Assembly: GCF_021165935.1 (NCBI RefSeq) | Contig: NZ_CP088953.1 | Location: 744,001 to 808,000 of the forward strand | Length of the DNA: 64,000 nt | Reading direction: 5' to 3' | Source of the DNA: Microbulbifer elongatus | GTDB lineage: Bacteria > Pseudomonadota > Gammaproteobacteria > Pseudomonadales > Cellvibrionaceae | Shown here: in pieces, positions 41,328-49,051 of the stretch | Position numbering within the stretch: the stretch's first letter is position 1 | Layout of the letters: the number at the start of each line of letters is the position of its first letter | Translations under genes and position numbers: made by a program | The notes under the pieces: generated by a model | What the model was told of the DNA's origin: nothing | What the model saw: only the letters and a program-made list of their open reading frames with translations | Database searches by the model: none

Positions 41328-41345
41328 TTTATCAGGGCAGATAAA
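41328..41345. promoter_or_regulatory. Inverted repeat TTTATC-N6-GATAAA just upstream of cydA
   Basis: A perfect six-base inverted repeat with spacer AGGGCA, ending 24 bases before the cydA start. It could be an operator or a leader hairpin. No regulator is identified. Confidence 0.35.
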
Positions 41346-41369
41346 GTCATTCACCAGGGTACTCAGACA

Positions 41370-42803
41370 GTGTTCGAGCATCTAGACGCCGTTTTCCTCG
41401 CGCGGGTGCAGTTTGCATTTACCGTGTCTTTCCATTTTATATTTCCGGCTTTCTCCATCGGTCTGGCCAGCTACCTGATGGTATTGGAGGGCCTGTGGCT
41501 AAAAACCGGCCGCGGCGTCTATGCAAACCTTTATCGCTACTGGTTGAAAATATTTGCCGTGGGATTTGGCATGGGGGTCGTCTCGGGAATCGTGCTCTCC
41601 TACCAGTTCGGTACCAATTGGTCGGAGTTTTCCCACAAGGCTGGCCCGGTGATCGGACCATTGATGGGGTACGAGGTAATCACCGCCTTCTTTCTCGAGG
41701 CGGGATTTCTCGGTGTGATGCTGTTTGGTATCAACAAGGTGGGCAAACGCCTGCATTTTTTTGCCACCTGTATGGTCGCCCTTGGCACCGTGGTGTCCGC
41801 CTTCTGGATACTGTCGGTCAACTCCTGGATGCAGACCCCGACGGGCTTTGAAATCAATGACCAGGGGCAGTTTATTGTCGGCGACTCCTGGTGGGATGTG
41901 ATCTTCAACCCCAGCTTCCCTTACCGGCTGGTGCATACCGTAACCGCCGCCTACCTCACCACGGCGTTCGCGGTGGGCGGCGTTGGCGCCTGGCACCTTC
42001 TGAGAGATCGCAACAATATCGGCGCGCGCAAGATGTTCTCTATGGCCATGTGGATGGCGGTCATCGTCACTCCAGTGCAGATTTTTGTCGGTGACCTCCA
42101 CGGATTGAACACGCTGGAACATCAACCGGCGAAGGTGCTGGCGATGGAGGGGGATTTTGACCCCAGCCCCGATGGTGCTCCGCTGATTCTGTTCGGAATT
42201 CCAGATGAAGACGCCGCGACAGTGCACTACAAGGTCGCCATTCCCAAGCTGGGTTCGCTGATACTCAAACACGATCCGAATGCACCGCTCCCGGGGCTGA
42301 CCGATTTCCCTCGAGAGGATTGGCCGCCGGTGGCGGTGGTGTTCTGGTCATTTCGCGTGATGGTTGCCATTGGCTTCGCGATGCTGGCTCTGGGGGGCTG
42401 GAGCCTGATCGCACGGCGCCGAAAACGACTGTATGCATCGCGTGCGCTGCATCGGGCGGCGGTGTGCATGGGGCCTGCGGGGTTTGTGGCGGTGATCGCG
42501 GGCTGGGTTACCACTGAAGTGGGTCGTCAGCCATTTACCGTGTATGGGCTGATGCGAACGGTGGAATCGGCTTCGCCACTGGATGCCCCGGCGGTGGCGG
42601 CATCGCTGATTGCGTTTATCGTGGTCTACACCGCGGTGTTCGGCATGGGAATCTACTATCTGCTGCGTCTTATGGGGCATCCACCCAGCCCGGGTGAATC
42701 GGAACCCGATAAGGTGCCGTTCCACGCAGCGGGGATCACGCCGGCGTCCAGTCTGGCACCCGCGTCATCCGGACAGGGAGGGAATGCCCATGGAAAGTCT
42801 TGA
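41370..42803 (+). CDS. cydA: Cytochrome bd ubiquinol oxidase subunit I, cyanide-insensitive (CioA) type
   Basis: The terminal quinol oxidase subunit with hemes b558, b595 and d. The 477-residue product starts FEHLDAVFLARVQFAFTVSF, with the heme ligand His near residue 20 (FHFIFPAFSIG). NLYRYWLKIFAVGFGMGVVS, YEVITAFFLEAGFLGVMLFG and GLNTLEHQPAKVLAMEGDF are conserved. The Q-loop between segments 6 and 7 is short, and the protein is nearer CioA (about 480) than E. coli CydA (522). The start is GTG. It overlaps cydB by 14 bases. Confidence 0.94.
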   Translation: MFEHLDAVFLARVQFAFTVSFHFIFPAFSIGLASYLMVLEGLWLKTGRGVYANLYRYWLKIFAVGFGMGVVSGIVLSYQFGTNWSEFSHKAGPVIGPLMGYEVITAFFLEAGFLGVMLFGINKVGKRLHFFATCMVALGTVVSAFWILSVNSWMQTPTGFEINDQGQFIVGDSWWDVIFNPSFPYRLVHTVTAAYLTTAFAVGGVGAWHLLRDRNNIGARKMFSMAMWMAVIVTPVQIFVGDLHGLNTLEHQPAKVLAMEGDFDPSPDGAPLILFGIPDEDAATVHYKVAIPKLGSLILKHDPNAPLPGLTDFPREDWPPVAVVFWSFRVMVAIGFAMLALGGWSLIARRRKRLYASRALHRAAVCMGPAGFVAVIAGWVTTEVGRQPFTVYGLMRTVESASPLDAPAVAASLIAFIVVYTAVFGMGIYYLLRLMGHPPSPGESEPDKVPFHAAGITPASSLAPASSGQGGNAHGKS

Positions 42804-43794
42804 TCTGCCATTGATCTGGGCGGGAATGATCTGCTTTTCCGTCTTCGCCTATGTGGTGCTGGACGGCTTTGATCTCGGTGTCGGTATTCTGTCTCCGGTG
42901 CTGGCCCCGGGACAGGAGCGCGATCAGGCGATCAATTCGATCGCCCCGTTCTGGGATGGCAATGAAACCTGGCTGGTAATGGGGGGCGGCGGCCTGTTGG
43001 CGGTTTTTCCTCTCGCCTATGCCATCATCCTGCCGGCGACCTATCCGTTGATGATTGCGATGTTGCTGGGGCTGGTATTTCGCGGCGCGGCATTTGAATT
43101 CCGCTGGCGGGACCCCGCGCACCAACCGCTGTGGGATCTGGTGATCACCGTGGGGTCCACGGTGGCCGCACTGGCCCAGGGCATCACCATCGGTGCCATC
43201 CTGCAGGGTATTGAGGTAGAGAACAACGCCTATGCGGGCGGCTGGCTCGACTGGCTGAGCCCTTTCAGCGTGCTTACGGGGATCGCGGTGGTGATCGGTT
43301 ACGCCCTGCTGGGGGCCACCTGGCTGATACGCAAAACGGAAGGTGGCTGTCAGCGTCATGCTCACCGTCTCGCCTACCGGTTTGGTATTGCCACGGTGGC
43401 GGCACTGATCGCGGTAAGTCTGGCAACGCCGTTTCTGAACCACGAGTACTGGCGCCGCTGGTTCGAGATGCCACAGGTTCTGCTTACCGCTCAGGTGCCA
43501 CTGCTAGTGGTTCTCTGCACCGGGGTATTTTTCTGGAGCCTGCGAAAAGGTCACGAGCTGCTGCCGTTCCTGATGGCGCTGGCGCTGTTTCTGCTGGGGT
43601 TTGTTGGACTGTGTATCAGCATTTTCCCCCACATGATTCCACCGTCGATTACCCTTTGGGAAGCCGCCGCACCGCGCGATAGCCAGCTGTTTCTACTGGT
43701 GGGTGCGGTGTTTATCATTCCGGTGATCCTCGCCTATACCGGCTGGGCGTACTGGGTGTTCCGCGGCAAGGTCGGTACCGAGGGGTATCACTGA
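42790..43794 (+). CDS. cydB: Cytochrome bd oxidase subunit II (CioB/CydB)
   Basis: The 334-residue, multi-spanning partner of CydA. ESLDLPLIWAGMICFSVFAY followed by VVLDGFDLGVGILSP and FWDGNETWLVMGGGGLLAVF is the diagnostic N-terminus. I chose the ATG at 42790, which has a GGGAGGGA site at good spacing; another ATG two codons earlier is too close to it. It overlaps the 3' end of cydA and the start of the following small gene. Confidence 0.94.
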   Translation: MESLDLPLIWAGMICFSVFAYVVLDGFDLGVGILSPVLAPGQERDQAINSIAPFWDGNETWLVMGGGGLLAVFPLAYAIILPATYPLMIAMLLGLVFRGAAFEFRWRDPAHQPLWDLVITVGSTVAALAQGITIGAILQGIEVENNAYAGGWLDWLSPFSVLTGIAVVIGYALLGATWLIRKTEGGCQRHAHRLAYRFGIATVAALIAVSLATPFLNHEYWRRWFEMPQVLLTAQVPLLVVLCTGVFFWSLRKGHELLPFLMALALFLLGFVGLCISIFPHMIPPSITLWEAAAPRDSQLFLLVGAVFIIPVILAYTGWAYWVFRGKVGTEGYH

Positions 43795-43910
43795 TGAAGC
43801 TGGAAAGTGCCACCTGGAAAAGGCTGGGCTGGATGCTGGCAATCTGGTTGATGAGTGTGGCGGCACTCGGTTGTGTGTCGCTGATATTGAAGTGGTGGCT
43901 GGCGCCCTGA
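43794..43910 (+). CDS. Small single-span protein of the bd oxidase operon (DUF2474/CydX-like)
   Basis: A 38-residue protein whose ATG shares a base with the cydB stop (TGATG). The sequence begins MKLESATWKRLGWMLAIWL and continues into one membrane helix with Cys26 and a Trp-Trp near the end. This is the DUF2474 pattern found behind cyanide-insensitive oxidase operons, and its role is probably like that of CydX, which stabilises heme binding. The gene is too short for standard ORF calling. Confidence 0.85.
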   Translation: MKLESATWKRLGWMLAIWLMSVAALGCVSLILKWWLAP

Positions 43911-43983
43911 GCATAGGGCATCCGCCGCACTCGAAACCAGGGCCTTTGTGATTGACGTTGCCCTGAGGCAGTTTCTACAAACC

Positions 43984-44013
43984 AAAAAAAGGTCCGGAGA
44001 ATCGGACCTTTTT
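43984..44013. terminator. Bidirectional terminator between convergent operons
   Basis: AAAAAAAGGTCCG-GAGAAT-CGGACCTTTTT serves the cyd operon and the minus-strand PepSY operon. Confidence 0.9.
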
Positions 44014-44033
44014 CCAACAGAAAATCTTCTACG

Positions 44034-45614
44034 CTAGCTGCTTGTCAGGGAAAGCTCTTCGGTGGCAGCCACCTCCGCTTTACCTGATCTCGCGCCCAGC
44101 ACCTTGGCAATCCATACACAGGTGGCCGCGCTGATCAGTAGCGCCGTCTGCATGCCAATTACCTGGTAGAAGCCGTTTTGCCATAGCCCGCCCATCTTGC
44201 CGCCAAACATGGCCCAGTCGGCGATCACGGTGGCCACACATAGTGCAGCAGTGGCCCACAGGGTCAGGCACAGGAAGCGGCGTTTATTCGGCACCAGGAA
44301 TGCGCCAACCACGGTAAGCGCCAGCATCGCACCGAAGCTGTAGGCGACCCAGTCGCCGCGTGCGGCGAGGCCGAGCGGTAGGATGCGCTCCAGCAGGAAA
44401 CCGCCGGCGGTGGCCAGTACCACGCCGCCGCAACCGCCGAGGGTAAGATTGGCTACCAGGCTGATGCTACGTGGGCTGACGTTTTTCTGCAGCGCGCGCT
44501 TGTCCAGCCACAGCAGGTTTCCCACCACGATCATACCGGCGACGGCGAGGCCCAGCAGCAGGTAGAGAATACGCAGATCGACACCGGCGAAATTGCCAAA
44601 GTGCAGGGCCACCACGGTATCCAGACCGCTGCGGACCGCATTTTTGTGTTCGCTGTCCAGTTGTCCGATCAGGCTGCCATCGCGTACCTGATAGTAGTGT
44701 TCCACCACCTGGGCAAAGCGGCTTTCGTCCGCAGCGTAAGTCTGCATCACCGCATTTTCGTCGCCGTAATTGTAAAAGCGCATCATCATCACCGGCGCGC
44801 CGGTGCGCTCTCCAAGGCTGCGTGCGTAATCGTAGGCGGGCTGCATGTCCAGCGGCTTGCCGGAAGGTTTTTCGGTGATCATGGTGTAGCCGGCATCTTC
44901 CAGCATCGCGTTCTGGTCGCCCTCATACTGGAACACCGCGAACGCGATCTGGAACACCAGGGAAATATTGAAGATTACCCCGGTAATGGCATACATCAAC
45001 CCGAACGGCAGGCTCATCACTCCGATCACGTTGTGCATATCGAGTTTTTTATTGCGCTTGCTTTCGTTGCGATACAGGAAGAAGTTACCGATCAGTTTGC
45101 GTGCATGGATGTAGACTCCGGTAAACATCAGTACCAGAAAAATCAGTGTGACCACACCCACCAGATACATGCCGCCGGGCAGACGCAGGTCGTAGTGCAG
45201 GTGCAATAGAAAGTCGGCCAAGTAGAAATCACCCGGCTGCGCCAGGGTTTCCCCGGTTTTCGGGTTCACCAGTAACTGTGCGTATTTCTCCGGCCCTTCA
45301 TACCCCTCCTCTGGTTTCAGATCGATATAAATCTGGTGGTAGGGGTGATGATCATCGGCGAGAACCACTGTGAGGTGCGCTTCGTTATTGAGCTCGTACT
45401 TTTCCAGCTTCTGCGCGACGATGTTTTCAATGGGAATATCCGGTGCGTCCTTGTCGATGGCGAAATGCGGCACCTGCGCCCAGGCCTGGATCTCGTGGTG
45501 GAACAAAACCACCGAACCCGCCCAGAACACGATAAACAGGGCCACAGAAATAATCACACCGAGCCAGCTGTGGGCGTCAATCAGGTTTTTGACACCGGCG
45601 TTTTTGTCATTCAT
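44034..45614 (-). CDS. PepSY-associated transmembrane protein (iron-siderophore reductase/uptake type)
   Basis: The 526-residue inner-membrane protein begins KNLIDAHSWLGVIISVALFI, with an early His-containing membrane segment. Two PepSY-like periplasmic regions (about residues 50-140 and 240-330) lie between membrane segments, and at least four more segments close the protein. Such proteins accompany TonB receptors for ferric siderophores and are thought to release iron by reduction. I chose the ATG at 45614; the upstream in-frame extension overlaps the next gene out of character. It is last in a three-gene minus-strand operon that shares a control region with the TonB receptor. Confidence 0.85.
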   Translation of the reverse strand: MNDKNAGVKNLIDAHSWLGVIISVALFIVFWAGSVVLFHHEIQAWAQVPHFAIDKDAPDIPIENIVAQKLEKYELNNEAHLTVVLADDHHPYHQIYIDLKPEEGYEGPEKYAQLLVNPKTGETLAQPGDFYLADFLLHLHYDLRLPGGMYLVGVVTLIFLVLMFTGVYIHARKLIGNFFLYRNESKRNKKLDMHNVIGVMSLPFGLMYAITGVIFNISLVFQIAFAVFQYEGDQNAMLEDAGYTMITEKPSGKPLDMQPAYDYARSLGERTGAPVMMMRFYNYGDENAVMQTYAADESRFAQVVEHYYQVRDGSLIGQLDSEHKNAVRSGLDTVVALHFGNFAGVDLRILYLLLGLAVAGMIVVGNLLWLDKRALQKNVSPRSISLVANLTLGGCGGVVLATAGGFLLERILPLGLAARGDWVAYSFGAMLALTVVGAFLVPNKRRFLCLTLWATAALCVATVIADWAMFGGKMGGLWQNGFYQVIGMQTALLISAATCVWIAKVLGARSGKAEVAATEELSLTSS

Positions 45615-45652
45615 TCGTTGCGTATCTCTTATTGGGTTCTCACAGCGGGCAG

Positions 45653-45907
45653 TCAAATGCCGGTGTACAGCACAACACCGTTCAGCGCGGCGGAAACCGC
45701 CAGCAGTTTGAGGCAGTTCAGGCTGGCGCGCTTCACCGAGCTTTCGTAGTAGACGTAAGTCATGGCGGCGGCCCACAACACAAAGGCCAGCAACAGGCCG
45801 GTCAGCAGGCGCGTATCCACAGCCATTGGCAGCAACTTCAGGTTCAGCACCAGGCTGGTGGAGACGAGCAGTCCGAGAAAAAATCCAGCGAGTGATTTAG
45901 GCCACAT
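45653..45907 (-). CDS. Small membrane protein of the iron operon (possibly DUF3649)
   Basis: An 84-residue protein with three hydrophobic segments (SLAGFFLGLLVSTSLVL, LLTGLLLAFVLWAAAMTYVY, LLAVSAALNGVVLYTGI). Its ATG directly follows the stop of the upstream gene (TAAATG). Small proteins of this size and position next to PepSY and TonB-receptor genes are often DUF3649. I did not see a decisive motif. Confidence 0.6.
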   Translation of the reverse strand: MWPKSLAGFFLGLLVSTSLVLNLKLLPMAVDTRLLTGLLLAFVLWAAAMTYVYYESSVKRASLNCLKLLAVSAALNGVVLYTGI

Positions 45908-46234
45908 TTATCCGGTCACCATAACAAGAGAAGTGAGAAGCAGGCCGAGACTGCCCACCAGAATTGGTCGCCGCGCCAAGTGCGCCGACACCAGCACCAA
46001 CGCAATCCACGACAGTATCACCAGGGTCAGCACCAACAGTACGGCGGAAACCGGAGGATAAATATTGGCCAACAGTGCGCAGGCCAGCAATTGCATGCCG
46101 GCGAAGAGTCCCCAGGCGGATTTCTGTTCAAGCGGTTTGCCCAGCAAGCGTTGGCGTGAGGACGCGAGATAGGTCAGCAGGCATCCGCCAAACCCCAGTG
46201 CCCCTGCCAGCAGTTTCAATAGCGGTATTTCCAT
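45908..46234 (-). CDS. Small membrane protein of the iron operon (possibly DUF3325)
   Basis: A 108-residue, nearly all-hydrophobic protein with four predicted membrane segments. Short polar loops include SSRQRLLGKPLEQ and AHLARRP. The position, first in the operon next to the Fur box, and the fold fit DUF3325-type companions of PepSY proteins. Function unknown. Confidence 0.6.
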   Translation of the reverse strand: MEIPLLKLLAGALGFGGCLLTYLASSRQRLLGKPLEQKSAWGLFAGMQLLACALLANIYPPVSAVLLVLTLVILSWIALVLVSAHLARRPILVGSLGLLLTSLVMVTG

Positions 46235-46258
46235 GGTTTATCGACCGTGATTATCTTT

Positions 46259-46277
46259 GATAATTGTTCTCATTAAC
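46259..46277. promoter_or_regulatory. Candidate Fur box between the divergent iron genes
   Basis: GATAATTGTTCTCATTAAC matches 14 of 19 positions of the classic GATAATGATAATCATTATC. It lies between the minus-strand small-membrane-gene operon and the plus-strand TonB receptor and could repress both when iron is plentiful. Surrounding sequence is AT-rich. Confidence 0.65.
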
Positions 46278-46418
46278 TTTATCAAATGATACCATTGTGC
46301 CGGTTTCGCCCCAACAATTTGCAAGAAAAACTTCGAATATTCGCGAAATGCCACCAAACCGGTGTTGTTGGGCGCTTTGGGTTTCTAATTTTTCGGCTGA
46401 ATGCCGATGGAGCAAACA

Positions 46419-48734
46419 ATGTCAGCAAGGAATCACTCCTGGCACCCGCTGTGCCGCGCCATTGCCCTGGGGTCGGGTATCGCACTTTCCACAACCGGGC
46501 TTGCACAGGTAGAAGGCGAACAAGGCGTCGGCCTTGAAGAGGTCATGGTGGTCGGCCAGAAGACCGAGCGCTCACTGCAGGACACCGTCACCAGTGTGAA
46601 GGTGGTGACCGCGAAGAGTATCGAAGAAGAAAACATCAACAGCATGTACGACGTGCTGGAGCGCACACCCAACGTCACCGGCACCCCCGGTCGCGGCTTC
46701 ACCATCCGCGGTATCGATGCGTTCAACGTGTCTGGCGGTGGCAACAGCTTCCTGACCAGCGTTTACTCCGACGGTGCGGTGCTGCCCTACCGCATGATCC
46801 AGAAAGGCGGCTTCTCCACCTGGGACGTTCAACAGGTCGAAGTATTGCGCGGACCCCAGTCCACCCTGCAGGGGCGCAACGCACTAGCCGGTGCCATCGT
46901 CATGAACACCGTCGACCCCACCTACGACTGGACCCTGCGTGGTCGCCTCGGCTTTGGTGAAGAGGGCCGCGAAGAAAAAGCGGTGGCCTTCGGCGGTGCC
47001 ATTATCGAAAACCAGCTGGCATTCCGCATTGCCGCGGAAGACCGCGATTTCGATGGCTACATTCCCAACGTCACCCGCGGTGAAAACAGCAACTATGAAA
47101 ACGATCAGACCCTGCGCCTGAAACTGCTGTACGAGCCGGAAGCACTGCCGGACCTGCGCGCCCTGTTGACCCTGACTACCGGAGAGAGCGAGCAGGGTGT
47201 GAAGTGGATCAATCCTTCGGAGGATCCGTTCGAGAACCAGCAGACCACCTTCAACGACCCCACCTTCGAGTACACCGATACCGATATGGCGGTCTTGAAG
47301 CTGTCCTACGCGCTGAACGAACACTGGAGTCTTACCTCCAGCACCGCCTACAGCGACTCCAATTACGGCTATGAGTGGGACGGCGATGCCAGCCCGGTAC
47401 CGGGCGCCACCCAGTACGACGACCGTGTGGATGAAACCCTGAGTCAGGAATTGCTGTTCAATTTCGACTACGAACGCTTCTCCGGTGTTATCGGTGCCTA
47501 TTATTCCGATCTGGAAGTCAGCGACGTCTATGTGGGCAATCGCCTGATTTCGTTTGCGGAACTGGGTATTACCCCGGAATCTCTCGCGTATCAATTCAGT
47601 CTGCCGGTGGAAATGGCGGCGGGTCTGCTGTCCTTGTACGGCGGCTTCAACCCGGCCCAGCTCAATAGCGACGGTTTCCTGAACCAGTATGTGGAGAGCA
47701 CTGCGCTGTTTGCCGATGCGACCTACTCGGTCACCGACCAGCTCGACGTGTTCGGCGGCCTGCGCTATGACCGCGAATCCCAGGCCAACGAAGGCGAGGA
47801 CCTGTTCACCATCGTCAACGCCGGGGATATGCCCGATCCTGCGAGCTTTGATCCGCAGACCGGTTTTCTGGTGCAGACCTTCAACGCCTACATTCTCGAC
47901 TACGCCGCCTCCGCCTCGGGCGTCGAGCCCCGTGTCGACCGGGATTTTGAAGAAGTGCTGCCCAAGCTCGGCGCCACCTGGCACTGGACCCCGGATATGT
48001 CCACCAGCTTTACCGTGCAGAAAGGCTACCGCTCCGGTGGTGTCGGCACCAACGTCGCGCGCGGTGAAACCTTCGTGTACGACGCGGAATACACCTGGAA
48101 CTACGAACTGGCGTTCCGATCCGTGTGGCTGGACGGCCGCCTGTCCGCCAACGCCAACCTGTACCAGCTGGACTGGAAAGACCAGCAGGTGGCTTCACAG
48201 CTGAGCCGCAGTGAATTTGATTCGGAAACCGTCAACAGCGGCGAATCCCGCGTGCGCGGCTTCGAAGTTGAGCTGGCCTACCAGATGACACCGGAGTGGA
48301 GCGGCTTCGCCGGCATCGGTATCAGCGATACCGAATTTACCGAGTTCGAAATCGTCCAGCCGGATATCACCTACGACCTTTCCGGCCGAGCCTTTGCCGG
48401 CGCCCCGGACTCCACCGCCAACTTCGGCGTAACCTATCGCGGTGACCAGGGCATCATATTCAATGCCAACGCCAACTATCAGGGCGAAGCACAGGCAGTG
48501 GTTAATCCGTATGTAAGCAACCTCTCGGAAGACGACCCCCGCTACGATCCCGAAACCGACGCCCGCTGGGTGGTTAACCTGCGCGGCGGTTACGAGTGGG
48601 ACAACTTCGGTACCTACCTGATCGTAACCAACCTGTTTGATGAAGAGTACATCGTTCAGCCGGATGCCGGTGGCTACTCCACTACCCTCGGTCAGCCGCG
48701 CCTGGCGACGCTGCGGGTAGAAGCGAATTTCTAA
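46419..48734 (+). CDS. TonB-dependent outer-membrane receptor (probable ferric siderophore receptor)
   Basis: The 771-residue product has a signal peptide (AIALGSGIALSTTGLAQ), a TonB-box-like LEEVMVVGQKTER and a plug domain (about residues 50-170) with LERTPNVTGTPGRGFTIRGI and VEVLRGPQSTLQGRNALAGA. A 22-strand barrel ends in LATLRVEANF, with the usual terminal Phe. I chose the ATG with GGAG seven bases upstream (46419); two earlier in-frame ATGs are poorer. The Fur box and divergent PepSY operon suggest iron uptake. The ligand cannot be read from the sequence. Confidence 0.92.
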   Translation: MSARNHSWHPLCRAIALGSGIALSTTGLAQVEGEQGVGLEEVMVVGQKTERSLQDTVTSVKVVTAKSIEEENINSMYDVLERTPNVTGTPGRGFTIRGIDAFNVSGGGNSFLTSVYSDGAVLPYRMIQKGGFSTWDVQQVEVLRGPQSTLQGRNALAGAIVMNTVDPTYDWTLRGRLGFGEEGREEKAVAFGGAIIENQLAFRIAAEDRDFDGYIPNVTRGENSNYENDQTLRLKLLYEPEALPDLRALLTLTTGESEQGVKWINPSEDPFENQQTTFNDPTFEYTDTDMAVLKLSYALNEHWSLTSSTAYSDSNYGYEWDGDASPVPGATQYDDRVDETLSQELLFNFDYERFSGVIGAYYSDLEVSDVYVGNRLISFAELGITPESLAYQFSLPVEMAAGLLSLYGGFNPAQLNSDGFLNQYVESTALFADATYSVTDQLDVFGGLRYDRESQANEGEDLFTIVNAGDMPDPASFDPQTGFLVQTFNAYILDYAASASGVEPRVDRDFEEVLPKLGATWHWTPDMSTSFTVQKGYRSGGVGTNVARGETFVYDAEYTWNYELAFRSVWLDGRLSANANLYQLDWKDQQVASQLSRSEFDSETVNSGESRVRGFEVELAYQMTPEWSGFAGIGISDTEFTEFEIVQPDITYDLSGRAFAGAPDSTANFGVTYRGDQGIIFNANANYQGEAQAVVNPYVSNLSEDDPRYDPETDARWVVNLRGGYEWDNFGTYLIVTNLFDEEYIVQPDAGGYSTTLGQPRLATLRVEANF

Positions 48735-48751
48735 ATCGCTCATCGTAAAAT

Positions 48752-48789
48752 AAAAAAGCCCGCCGGGAGAAATTCCGGCGGGCTTTTTT
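48752..48789 (+). terminator. Rho-independent terminator after the TonB receptor
   Basis: AAAAAAGCCCGCCGG-(loop)-CCGGCGGGCTTTTTT, a strong GC-rich stem with A- and T-runs. Confidence 0.93.
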
Positions 48790-48916
48790 AATGCGTGTTT
48801 AATCTGTGGAAAAAATTATCGGTAAAGATGATCCGCTGGCAGGTCCAACCGCTGACAGGGCTGCACTGCAGGCGTTGCCTTGATGACGATGCAGTAAAGC
48901 ACCGCTGTTCCCGATT

Positions 48917-48932
48917 AGATCCAGTATGGTGA
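48917..48932 (+). repeat. Direct repeat flanking the PL6 locus, left copy
   Basis: AGATCCAGTATGGTGA is identical to 52178-52193. Allowing two mismatches the match extends to about 22 bases (AT[T/C]...CGG). Confidence 0.5.
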
Positions 48933-48998
48933 GCGGCGTAGAAATAGGTTCGTCTGCGTGGCTTAGGAATTGTGTTGTTAGTTAGCAGGAAGATGAAA

Positions 48999-49031
48999 GA
49001 AAGCGGGCTGCTTGTGAAATGGCCCGCTTTC
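48999..49031 (-). terminator. Rho-independent terminator of the PL6 alginate lyase gene
   Basis: GAAAGCGGGC pairs with GCCCGCTTTC. On the minus strand the stem is followed by TTTC. It begins 20 bases after the PL6 stop. Confidence 0.75.
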
Positions 49032-49051
49032 CATGTTTATCACTTCTAAAT

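Larger units (their letters stand above)
41067..41369. other. Divergent promoter region between PL7 lyase and cydA
   Basis: A 303-base region holding the promoters of two divergent operons. It contains the uronate-type palindrome at 41204-41221 and the inverted repeat at 41328-41345, listed separately. No gene is seen. Confidence 0.6.
48790..49051. other. Intergenic region downstream of PL6, with one member of a flanking direct repeat
   Basis: Between convergent genes. It contains AGATCCAGTATGGTGA at 48917-48932, repeated in the same orientation at 52178-52193 beyond the other end of the PL6 gene, and the PL6 terminator at 48999-49031. Nothing else was recognised. Confidence 0.5.

Noticed and set aside
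41229..48843. Shared word GATCCGCTGGCAGG at 41229 and 48830
   Set aside because: A 14-base match is expected several times by chance in 64 kb and nothing else links the two places.
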